From Raineyella sp964402325 (lineage in GTDB: Bacteria > Actinomycetota > Actinomycetes > Propionibacteriales > Propionibacteriaceae), in assembly GCA_964402325.1 (NCBI GenBank), contig CAYOBI010000098.1, forward strand, positions 1 through 7,996: a stretch of 7,996 bases of DNA, written 5' to 3'. Under the pieces are notes generated by a model, which was not told where the DNA came from, did not search any database, and saw only the letters and a program-made list of their open reading frames with translations. The translations under genes and the position numbers were made by a program. Every line of letters starts with the position of its first letter. Positions within the stretch are counted from its first letter, which is position 1. Below are positions 1 to 6,286 of the stretch, piece after piece.

Positions 1-126
1 TCCACGCGGCCCTCGTGCACGTAGGTGTGGTGGGCCTGGCACAGCAGGACCAGGTCAAGTCCCCGGTCGCGACGGACACCGGGACTACAGCCACGACATG
101 ACGTCCACCTGGTGGTCGAAGCCGTC
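1..126 (-). pseudogene. Fragment of an HNH endonuclease (DUF222/13E12-like), frameshifted
   Basis: Reading the minus strand from 126, one frame gives DGFDHQVDVMSWL then a stop at 87-85. The neighbouring frame gives LDLVLLCQAHHTYVHEGRV from 59 to the window edge. Together they match the pattern of actinobacterial HNH domains: a DHxVxxxSW segment, then LDLVLLC with paired histidines, then VHEG. The two parts are in different frames and the usual N-terminal DUF222 region is absent, since the glycosyltransferase ends at 139. This looks like a decayed remnant, common as repeated copies in actinobacterial genomes, and not part of the cluster. More of it may lie left of the window. Confidence 0.5.
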
Positions 127-138
127 CCGGACATGTGA

Positions 139-1263
139 TCAGCGTGCGCGCCCGGTCGCCGCCGAACGCTGCAGGTGGGCCTGGTAGAAGTCGACGTGCG
201 CTGCGGCGGCAGCGTCCCAGCTGTAGTGGCGGGCCAGGTCGATCCCGCGTCGGGTGAGGGCCGGGTCGGGCGGGGCCAGCAGGGCATCAGCCATCTCCTC
301 GATCGTGCGGCCGAAGCGTGCCCCGCCGTCGAAGATCTCCCTCAGGACCGGGAGCTCACGTGCGATCAGGGGCACGCCCGCCGCCAGGGCCTCCATCGCT
401 GCGAGACCGAACCCTTCTTTGGTGGACAGGAAGGCGAACCGGTCAGCGGCAGCCACGAGTGGTGCCATCTGCTCCTGGTCGAGGGTGCCGAGGACGACCG
501 GCTCCACGCCGAGTCGGCCGCACTCCCGCTCGAATTCGGCCCGGTACGGGCGGTAGTCGAAGAGGGTCTCCCCGCCGCCGATGACCAGGCGGATCCCCGG
601 GTCCAGAGCTCCCTCGCCGGATATCGCCCGGTCCCGTGCCTCGGCGAAGGCCCGGACCAGATCGATGCTGCCCTTGCGTGGTTCGATCCCGCCGACCGCC
701 AGCACATAGTGGCCGAGCCGGTCGGCCCAGTCGGCCACTGCAGCGGGATCGACGTCATGGAACCGGTCGAAGTCAACGCCGTTGGGGATGACGGTCGGTT
801 CCAGGCCCCAGTCGTGCCGTACCTCGTCGGCGACCGACTGCGACACACAGATGTGTGCGTACGGCGCAGTGATCGCCTGATCGTGGCATCGGGCGAGCTC
901 AGGGGTGGTGAACTGGTCGAGGTGATGGACGGTGCGGATGCAGCGTCCGACGGCGTTGGCGCTGATGCAGTCCTGGGCGTGCACCACGTCGTACTCGTCC
1001 CTCGAGGCCGCGAACGCCTCGCTCAGGACACGGATCGAGCGCATGATGCGGGGTCCGACCTCCTCGCCCTCGATCGCCGGGAACTCGACCATCCGGGTGT
1101 CGACCGCGGGATCGACGGCGCGATAGAAGACCCGGTCGCCACCCCGACCCAGGGTCCAGACGGTGACCTCGTGGCCCAGCCGGGCGAGCGCCTCCGCCAG
1201 CGAGAGGGTGTGCACCACTCCGCCGCGAGGTTTGGTCGAGTAGGTCAGCAGTGCGATGCGCAC
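139..1263 (-). CDS. MSMEG_0565 family GT4-type glycosyltransferase
   Basis: 374 aa GT-B fold retaining glycosyltransferase of family GT4. The N-terminal acceptor domain starts at once with MRIALLTYSTKPRGGVVHTL, where GGVVHT is the glycine-rich loop. The C-terminal nucleotide-sugar domain shows VIPNGVD (158-164), AVGGIEPRKGS (189-199) and the EX7E motif EGFGLAAME (Glu283 and Glu291), followed by AGVPLIA. No signal peptide or membrane segment is seen. Donor and acceptor are unknown; in this cluster the acceptor may be the small molecule made by the other enzymes (inference). The start is GTG, supported by AAGGAGG 4 nt upstream. It is the last gene of the block and appears in mycobacterial clusters of this type but not in the core set of cyanobacteria. 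Confidence 0.9.
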   Translation of the reverse strand: MRIALLTYSTKPRGGVVHTLSLAEALARLGHEVTVWTLGRGGDRVFYRAVDPAVDTRMVEFPAIEGEEVGPRIMRSIRVLSEAFAASRDEYDVVHAQDCISANAVGRCIRTVHHLDQFTTPELARCHDQAITAPYAHICVSQSVADEVRHDWGLEPTVIPNGVDFDRFHDVDPAAVADWADRLGHYVLAVGGIEPRKGSIDLVRAFAEARDRAISGEGALDPGIRLVIGGGETLFDYRPYRAEFERECGRLGVEPVVLGTLDQEQMAPLVAAADRFAFLSTKEGFGLAAMEALAAGVPLIARELPVLREIFDGGARFGRTIEEMADALLAPPDPALTRRGIDLARHYSWDAAAAAHVDFYQAHLQRSAATGRAR

Positions 1264-1267
1264 GCGT

Positions 1268-1274
1268 CCTCCTT
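1268..1274 (-). promoter_or_regulatory. Shine-Dalgarno site fixing the GTG start of the glycosyltransferase
   Basis: The minus strand reads AAGGAGG followed by ACGC and GTG (1263-1261). This start gives the N-terminal beta strand MRIALLTYST expected of GT-B enzymes. Confidence 0.8.
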
Positions 1275-1315
1275 CTGCTGTCGGCCGGTGGGATGTCGGG
1301 GTGGGAGGAGATGTC

Positions 1316-2185
1316 TTAAGGGTGCTGCGGCTCGCAGAGGCGACCGGCGGCGTACGCCTCGGGCCGGCGCTCGACGAGGTGGTTCAGGGTGCGGCGGGCC
1401 CGGGCGATCTCACGCTCGATGTCGGCGTCGGCCACCGCCAGACCACCCTTGACCCCGGTGCGGGCAAGGTCCTGGCCACCCGGCCCGATGACCTTGCCCT
1501 GCCCGAGGAATCGCAGGCCACCCTGGATCCCGGTCTGGTTCGACGACACCACGAACACTTGGTTCTCGGCAGCCCGCGCCGCATCGTAGAGGTTGTACAG
1601 GTGGGACTGCCGGTCGTGCAGGATCCGATCGGACCGGTCGGTCGTGTTCGCCGGCCAGGCGTTGAGGATGGCCAGGACGTGGGCGCCCTGCAGCGCGAGA
1701 CTGCGAGCCGCCTCCGGGAACGTCTTGTCGTAGTCGGTGAGCAGGCCGATCCGCCCGACGGGACTGTCGAACGCCAGGAAGCCCGCGCCGGCGTCATACG
1801 CCCGACCCTCGTTCATCGGTTGGTGGACCTTGCGGTGCGCGCCGAGGACACCGTCACCGGACAGGCACACCGCCGTGTTGTAGCGGTGGTCGCCGTCGGC
1901 CTCCGTCACGCCGAGGCAGATGGCCAGGTCGCCGGCGAGGCCCCGGAGCCGGTCGAGTTCCGGTCCATCGAGGGCGATGGCGGGTGGCAGATCGGCCTCG
2001 TCGGGAGCCCGGAAGTCGGAGATGTAGCCGCCGAGGCAGGCGTTGGGCAGGACGAGCAGGTCGATCCCGTCGCACCGGCACCGCTCGATCAGGGGCCCGA
2101 GCTTCTGCAGGGCGCGTTCGATGTCGTTGCCGAAGTGTCCGGCAAGTGCCGCCATGCGGCAGATGCCTTCGCCTGCCGGTGTCAT
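1316..2185 (-). CDS. Nitrilase-superfamily paralogue lacking catalytic Glu and Cys (MSMEG_0566-like)
   Basis: 289 aa, aligned end to end with the Nit1 protein of this block: HRKVHQPMNEG against YRKVHQPLGEN, DYDKTFPEAAR against CYDKAFPEAAR, and ERRPEAYA against DRRPEVYA. The superfamily uses Glu-Lys-Glu-Cys. Here Lys119 and Glu126 remain, but the first Glu is Asn48 (VLPNACLGGY, codon AAC) and the nucleophile Cys is Asp151 (codon GAC). Each change needs two base substitutions relative to the Nit1 codon and the frame is open, so this is not a sequencing error or ordinary decay. It should be unable to form the thioimidate; it may be a partner subunit of Nit1 or a regulator, or have an altered activity (inference). 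The ATG at 2185 overlaps the preceding stop (ATGA) and has no strong SD of its own. An alternative start is the internal ATG at 2155, with GAAGG about 10 nt upstream, where homology begins. Confidence 0.85.
   Translation of the reverse strand: MTPAGEGICRMAALAGHFGNDIERALQKLGPLIERCRCDGIDLLVLPNACLGGYISDFRAPDEADLPPAIALDGPELDRLRGLAGDLAICLGVTEADGDHRYNTAVCLSGDGVLGAHRKVHQPMNEGRAYDAGAGFLAFDSPVGRIGLLTDYDKTFPEAARSLALQGAHVLAILNAWPANTTDRSDRILHDRQSHLYNLYDAARAAENQVFVVSSNQTGIQGGLRFLGQGKVIGPGGQDLARTGVKGGLAVADADIEREIARARRTLNHLVERRPEAYAAGRLCEPQHP
2182..2185 (-). promoter_or_regulatory. ATGA stop-start overlap, translational coupling site
   Basis: On the minus strand the TGA of the MSMEG_0570-like gene (2184-2182) shares bases with the ATG of the nitrilase paralogue (2185-2183). 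The upstream 20 bases lack a good Shine-Dalgarno match, so ribosomes finishing the first gene probably reinitiate. All other junctions in the block have spacers and their own SD. Confidence 0.7.
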
Positions 2186-2499
2186 GGAGTGGGCCGCCCG
2201 TCGGCGACGGGCAGCCGGTCGGGGTCCATCGCCACGACCCGCACGACCGCATCGGCGCCGTACCGTGCCGCCGCACCGTTGACGGCCTCGACCGTTTCTT
2301 CCGATCCGGTGCATCGGAAGCCGAACCTGGCCTGCACCCGGTCGCTCGCGATCTCCATGGCGGTGTGGGTGCGATCGAGGAAGTCGGTGACCGTGTACTC
2401 GGTGCCGACCCGCAGGTGGTCGTGGACGACCAACGAGGGTGAGTAGTAGCGCTGGATGCTGCCGTCGGGCCAGCGTACGGTGAACGTCATCTGGGGCAT
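2182..2499 (-). CDS. MSMEG_0570 family nitrogen starvation response protein
   Basis: 105 aa small soluble protein of unknown function, corresponding to NitG of Pseudomonas Nit1C clusters. It begins MPQMTFTVRWPDG and has a conserved-looking middle (YYSPSLVVHDHL, VTDFLDRTHTAMEIASDRV, RFGFRC). There is no signal peptide or transmembrane segment. The start at 2499 is preferred because AGGA (2508-2511) lies 8 nt upstream; the ATG at 2490 is possible, and a longer reading to 2559 would overlap the previous gene and adds an unlikely Pro/Arg-rich tail. Its last codon overlaps the start of the next gene as ATGA, so the two proteins are likely made in coupled amounts. Confidence 0.85.
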   Translation of the reverse strand: MPQMTFTVRWPDGSIQRYYSPSLVVHDHLRVGTEYTVTDFLDRTHTAMEIASDRVQARFGFRCTGSEETVEAVNGAAARYGADAVVRVVAMDPDRLPVADGRPTP

Positions 2500-2548
2500 C
2501 GGAGGCTTCCTCTCGGTTGGTCGGTGGGTGGGAAACGCGCTGCGGGGC

Positions 2549-3937
2549 TCAGGCGGCACCCAGGTGGGTCACCGCCGGCGGCACGGCGTCGGTCACTTCA
2601 CCGTCCGGCCAACGCAGGCGTACGCCGGGTGTGGCAGTGGCCATGCCACACGTGGCGGTGTCCACAGGGGTGCGACGGGTGTCGAATCCGGTGCCGGGGG
2701 CATCCGCGGTGATCATCCCGTACCCGGGGAAGCAGGTCAGCCAGTCGGCGACGGCAGCCGCCGCGGGCCGGGGGACGGCGGTCATGTCGACCTCGGCGCC
2801 GACGCCGCTCGCCTCGCACATCATCCCGATCGTGCCGATCATCCCGGCCATGCTGATGTCCTTGGCGGCCCGGGGGCTGTTGTCGGGGACCAGGCGGGCC
2901 AGCGCCCGCAGCTCCTCCGCGCTGCGTCTGCTCGACGAGTCCCACTGTCGGCCCGGGTAGCCGGGGCGCCACCCGCCGCCGGTGTCGACGGTCACCCGCA
3001 GCGCGTCTCCCGCCCGTACGGCACTGGCAGGGATCGGCGAGACGGCGGCGCCGAGGGCGGTCACCGACAGGGCCGGGGCCACCCCGATCTGGGTGTGTCC
3101 GCCGAGGACCGGCACGCTCCAGGCGGCGGAGGCGTCGGCCACCCCGCGGATCACCCGCTGGGCGTGTTCGGTCGTCGGCGTCCCCAGGGCGTTGAGGAGA
3201 CCGACGGCCCGGGCCCCCATCGCGGAGATGTCGCTCAGGTTGACCAGGACGGCGCACCAACCGGCCCATTCCGGGTCGTGCTCGACCATGCTGGGCAGGA
3301 CGGCGTCACAGGCGGCGACGAGGTCGCTGCCGGGCACGGGGGCACCGTCGTCGCCGACGAACCCCGTGCTGCCCAGACCTCCCGGCACCGCAGCCAGCGG
3401 CCGGAGCAGGTCTCCCAGGTAGGACTTCGCAGCGAGGGCGTGGCGGGCCAGGCGGTCGATGGGCCACTCCATCCGTACATGGGGCATCTCGGCGAGGCTG
3501 CAGTCCGCCCGGCGCTGCCAGCCCAGCCGGGCGAAGAGCCGGGAGTGGCGCTCCTGCACGAGGGCATCGAACCGGAGCGCCCCGCGGGCCGCTGCCTCGT
3601 CGCACGCTGCCCGGACGAGAGCCGGGCCCACACCCAGGTGCAGCCGGCTGGCCGAGGCGACCACGAGCCGGGAGCCCCGCCACCAGCCGATGTCCGGTGA
3701 GCAGAGCGGGCCCAGGCGTACGCCCCCGATGACGTCGCCCCGCGGGGTCCGGGCCACGAGCACCCGGGTGCGCGGGTCCTCGTCGTGCTCGTCGCGGTCG
3801 TTCTCGAACAGGCCCTGTTCGTCGACGAAGGCGTCGTGCCGGAGCCGGTGGTAGGCGGCGAGGTCGTCCCGGTCGGCGAACCCCACCACGAATGCAGGTG
3901 CTTCCGGTCGCCGGATCGGGTCGGTGGATGTGGGCAT
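2549..3937 (-). CDS. Fused GNAT acetyltransferase and AIR-synthase-like protein (MSMEG_0567 family)
   Basis: 462 aa protein joining two activities that are separate genes in cyanobacteria and pseudomonads (Sll0786 plus Sll0787, NitE plus NitF). Residues about 15-155 are a GNAT domain: the DAFVDEQGLF and DEHDEDPRTRVLVA segments, and RLHLGVGPALV (98-108) as the acetyl-CoA loop, which deviates slightly from the usual Q/RxxGxG/A spacing. Residues about 165-462 are PurM/SelD-like (AIR synthase superfamily, ATP-dependent): TGFVGDDGA (191-199), NLSDISAMGA (233-242), GGHTQIG (279-285) and KDISMAGMIGT (359-369). The substrate of either half is unknown; it is not expected to be the purine enzyme itself. 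The start has GGAGG (3942-3946) 4 nt upstream. The fusion is known from the mycobacterial homologue, and implies that the two steps act on one intermediate (inference). Confidence 0.9.
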   Translation of the reverse strand: MPTSTDPIRRPEAPAFVVGFADRDDLAAYHRLRHDAFVDEQGLFENDRDEHDEDPRTRVLVARTPRGDVIGGVRLGPLCSPDIGWWRGSRLVVASASRLHLGVGPALVRAACDEAAARGALRFDALVQERHSRLFARLGWQRRADCSLAEMPHVRMEWPIDRLARHALAAKSYLGDLLRPLAAVPGGLGSTGFVGDDGAPVPGSDLVAACDAVLPSMVEHDPEWAGWCAVLVNLSDISAMGARAVGLLNALGTPTTEHAQRVIRGVADASAAWSVPVLGGHTQIGVAPALSVTALGAAVSPIPASAVRAGDALRVTVDTGGGWRPGYPGRQWDSSSRRSAEELRALARLVPDNSPRAAKDISMAGMIGTIGMMCEASGVGAEVDMTAVPRPAAAAVADWLTCFPGYGMITADAPGTGFDTRRTPVDTATCGMATATPGVRLRWPDGEVTDAVPPAVTHLGAA

Positions 3938-3962
3938 GTCTCCTCCGTGTGGGGCGGTGGGG

Positions 3963-5276
3963 TCAGGCGATCCGGGCAGGGTCCGTGGCGGTGAGGCCGC
4001 GCTGTCGCTCGACGATGTGCGCGGCCACGTGCGCCGCGTCCTGTTCGAGGCCCAAGAAGCGTCCCGAGCCCCAGGTGTGCATCCAGGGCAGGCCGATGAA
4101 GCTCAGTCCCGGCACGTCGGTGATGCCTCGGTTCTGCATCGGGTGGCCGCCGCCGTCGAACGCCGGCAGCTGGATCCAGCCGTAGTCCGGGCGGAAGCCG
4201 ATGGACCAGATGATCGAGGTGATGCCCTCGGCGCGGAGATCGAGCTCGGTCGGGTCGTACGGGGGCGTCCAGACGGGCTCGTAGCGGGACATCCGCGGTG
4301 CGGAGAGGCCCTTCCGGTCGATCCAGGCGTCGATGTCGCCGCAGATGGAGTTGTAGACGCTGTCGGCATGGTCCAGACAGGCCGTGAGGTCCGGTGCGAA
4401 CCGCAGAGCGGCGTCCCGCCCGTCGACGAGGTGGCCGTAGAGCCGCATGCCCTCGGCCGCGAACTGGCGCAGGTCGATGTCGCGCCCGCCGTCCCGGCCG
4501 GTGACGTAGTGGTTGGTTTTGTCCCGGGCGACGCGCCCGCCGGGGAACTCCTGGGAGCCGATGTCGTAGACACCCATCTCGGCGAGCCAGGTCATGCAGT
4601 CGCGCCCACGGTAGGTGCGGGCCACCCGCGGCGCGTTGCCGACCGCGAGGTGGACCTGGCGCCCGGCGAGATGGAGGTCCTCCGCGATCTGGCAGCCCGA
4701 CTGCCCCGACCCGACGACCAGGACCGCTCCCTCGGGCAACTGATCGGGGTGGCGATAGTCCTCGGAGTGGATCTGGTGGACGGTGCGGTCGAGGGAGTGG
4801 GCGTACGGGGGGATGACCGGGACGGGATAACCGCCGGTGGCGATCACGACGTCGGAGCAGACGATGCGGTACGTCCCCTCGGAGTCCTCGACGGCGACGA
4901 CCAGGCGGTCTGCATCGAGCCGCTCGAGCGTGGTGGCCCGGGTCCTCGTACGCACCGGGGCGTCGAAGGAGGCGACCCAGTCCTCCAGCCAGTCGGCGAG
5001 TTCGTCGCGGGTCATGAAGCCGTCCGGCTCGGGACCGTCGTAATGACGCCCGGGGAGCCGGCAGTGCCAGTTGGGTGTGACCAGGGTGAATCGATCCCAG
5101 CGGGTGTCCCGCCAGGCATGGACGGGGCTGTCGGCCTCGAGGACGACGTGGGCGATGCCCTCGCGCTCGAGGAACCAGCTGACGGACAGGCCGGCCTGAC
5201 CGGCCCCGATGACGACCACGGGGACGAACTCGTCGGTCGAGGGTCCTGATGGCGTGCGGGCGGATGGCGTGGTCAT
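3963..5276 (-). CDS. MSMEG_0569 family FAD/NAD(P)-dependent oxidoreductase
   Basis: 437 aa flavoprotein resembling flavin monooxygenases and N-hydroxylating oxygenases. An N-terminal Rossmann fold VVVIGAGQAG (20-29) with Glu47 at the end of strand 2 should bind FAD. ATGGYPVPVIP (146-156) is the usual link between domains. A second GXGXXG, VVGSGQSG (187-194), should bind NAD(P)H. HQIHSEDYR (167-175) lies where monooxygenases have their FMO-type motif. It corresponds to NitH of the Pseudomonas cluster. The reaction is unknown; N- or C-oxygenation of a small molecule is possible (inference). The ATG is preceded by AAGGAG (5288-5293) at 11 nt. The first 17 residues are low-complexity and precede the Rossmann fold. 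Its stop is 25 bases before the next gene, fitting co-translation. Confidence 0.9.
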   Translation of the reverse strand: MTTPSARTPSGPSTDEFVPVVVIGAGQAGLSVSWFLEREGIAHVVLEADSPVHAWRDTRWDRFTLVTPNWHCRLPGRHYDGPEPDGFMTRDELADWLEDWVASFDAPVRTRTRATTLERLDADRLVVAVEDSEGTYRIVCSDVVIATGGYPVPVIPPYAHSLDRTVHQIHSEDYRHPDQLPEGAVLVVGSGQSGCQIAEDLHLAGRQVHLAVGNAPRVARTYRGRDCMTWLAEMGVYDIGSQEFPGGRVARDKTNHYVTGRDGGRDIDLRQFAAEGMRLYGHLVDGRDAALRFAPDLTACLDHADSVYNSICGDIDAWIDRKGLSAPRMSRYEPVWTPPYDPTELDLRAEGITSIIWSIGFRPDYGWIQLPAFDGGGHPMQNRGITDVPGLSFIGLPWMHTWGSGRFLGLEQDAAHVAAHIVERQRGLTATDPARIA

Positions 5277-5321
5277 GGGTCGTTGTGCTCCTTGGTGTGG
5301 TCAGGTGTCGGTGAGCCGGCG

Positions 5322-6221
5322 TCAGGCGCAGGGCAGGTCTCGCCAGCGGGCGGTCGCCTGGACGACCGGGTCGGCGAGGGGCGCGTACACCTCGGGGCGT
5401 CGGTCGCGGAGGTGGAACATGCCGGCCCGCATGGTGCGGAAGGTCCCTTCGATGTCAACGTCTGCGATGGCGAGACCCTCCTCGAGGTACGTGTTCGCCA
5501 GGACGTTCCCGCCGGGATCGATGACCTTGGCGTTGCCGACGTAGCGCAGCGAGCCGAAGGTGCCGCACTGGTTGGAGGCGACCCAGAAGACCTGGTTGTC
5601 GAGGGCCCGGGCCACGTCGAACGTGTTGTGGCGGTAGGTCCAGCGATCTTCCTGCAGGTCCTCTGCCGCCGCCGTTCGGGCCGCCGGCCAGGCGGACAGG
5701 CTGGCGATCACCTCGGCGCCGTCCAGTGCCATCGCGCGGGCCGCCTCGGGGAAGGCCTTGTCGTAGCAGATCTGCAGGCCCACGCGCCCGATCGGCGTGT
5801 CGAAGACGCCGTAGCCGGAACCGGCGGCGTACGACATGTTCTCGCCGAGCGGCTGATGGACCTTGCGGTAGGAGCCGTAGATCTGGGACCCATCGAGGAG
5901 TGCTGCCGCGTTGAAGCGGGTGTCGGGATCCTCACCCGCCTCGCAGAATCCGATCGCGACGAGCATCGACCCGGCGATCCGCTGAACCCGGGCGACCTCG
6001 GGGCCGTCCAGGCTGACGGCTGGTGGGAGCGAGCGGCGGGTGGTCCGTACGGTGTCGCCGTGGTTGCCCAGCGACGAGAGGTAGCCGCCGATGGCGGCCT
6101 CGGGCAGGACGAGGAAGTCGACGCCGGCCCCGCGGGCCTGGGAGACGAGGCGTTCGATCAGCGCGTAGTTCTGTTCGAGGTCGCGCGTGAAGTTGGCCGA
6201 AGCGGCGGCGATCACGGTCAT
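5322..6221 (-). CDS. nitC: Nit1 nitrilase, Sll0784 family (carbon-nitrogen hydrolase)
   Basis: 299 aa cytoplasmic nitrilase-superfamily enzyme. It should hydrolyse a C-N triple bond through a cysteine thioimidate to give acid plus ammonia. Related Pseudomonas NitC acts on short aliphatic and 2-hydroxy-nitriles and is required for growth on cyanide (established); the substrate here is not determined. All catalytic positions are present: Glu41 (VLPEAAIGGY), Lys120 and Glu127 (YRKVHQPLGE), and Cys152 (LQICYDKAFPEAAR). Length is close to the usual 300-340. The ATG at 6221-6219 is chosen because GGAG (6228-6231) lies 6 nt upstream and the translated match to nitrilases begins there; a longer in-frame reading to 6335 would overlap the end of the radical SAM gene and looks non-coding. 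It lies between the radical SAM and FAD oxidoreductase genes. A second, altered copy is gene 7 of the same block. Confidence 0.93.
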   Translation of the reverse strand: MTVIAAASANFTRDLEQNYALIERLVSQARGAGVDFLVLPEAAIGGYLSSLGNHGDTVRTTRRSLPPAVSLDGPEVARVQRIAGSMLVAIGFCEAGEDPDTRFNAAALLDGSQIYGSYRKVHQPLGENMSYAAGSGYGVFDTPIGRVGLQICYDKAFPEAARAMALDGAEVIASLSAWPAARTAAAEDLQEDRWTYRHNTFDVARALDNQVFWVASNQCGTFGSLRYVGNAKVIDPGGNVLANTYLEEGLAIADVDIEGTFRTMRAGMFHLRDRRPEVYAPLADPVVQATARWRDLPCA

Positions 6222-6286
6222 GGAATTCTCCGTTCGGATGGCGGCGCGCCGGACGGGCGCTCCGGGATGGAAGACGGGGGAGGGAC

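Noticed and set aside
175..1452. Long plus-strand open frame opposite the glycosyltransferase (425 codons)
   Set aside because: It is the antisense shadow of a well-supported GT4 gene in GC-rich DNA; its translation shows no domain motif and is low-complexity.
2186..2314. N-terminal extension of the nitrilase paralogue (43 extra residues)
   Set aside because: It lies fully inside the preceding gene in another frame, is Arg-rich, and nitrilase similarity starts only after 2185.
3924..5249. Plus-strand open frame of 441 codons opposite the FAD oxidoreductase
   Set aside because: The opposite strand has two GXGXXG motifs and a good SD; the plus reading is a Gly/Asp/Val-rich shadow without recognisable domains.
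6241..6263. Short inverted repeats (GGCGCGCC and a 5-bp GCGCC/GGCGC stem) between the radical SAM and nitrilase genes
   Set aside because: They are too short to stand out in sequence of this GC content and are not followed by a T tract.
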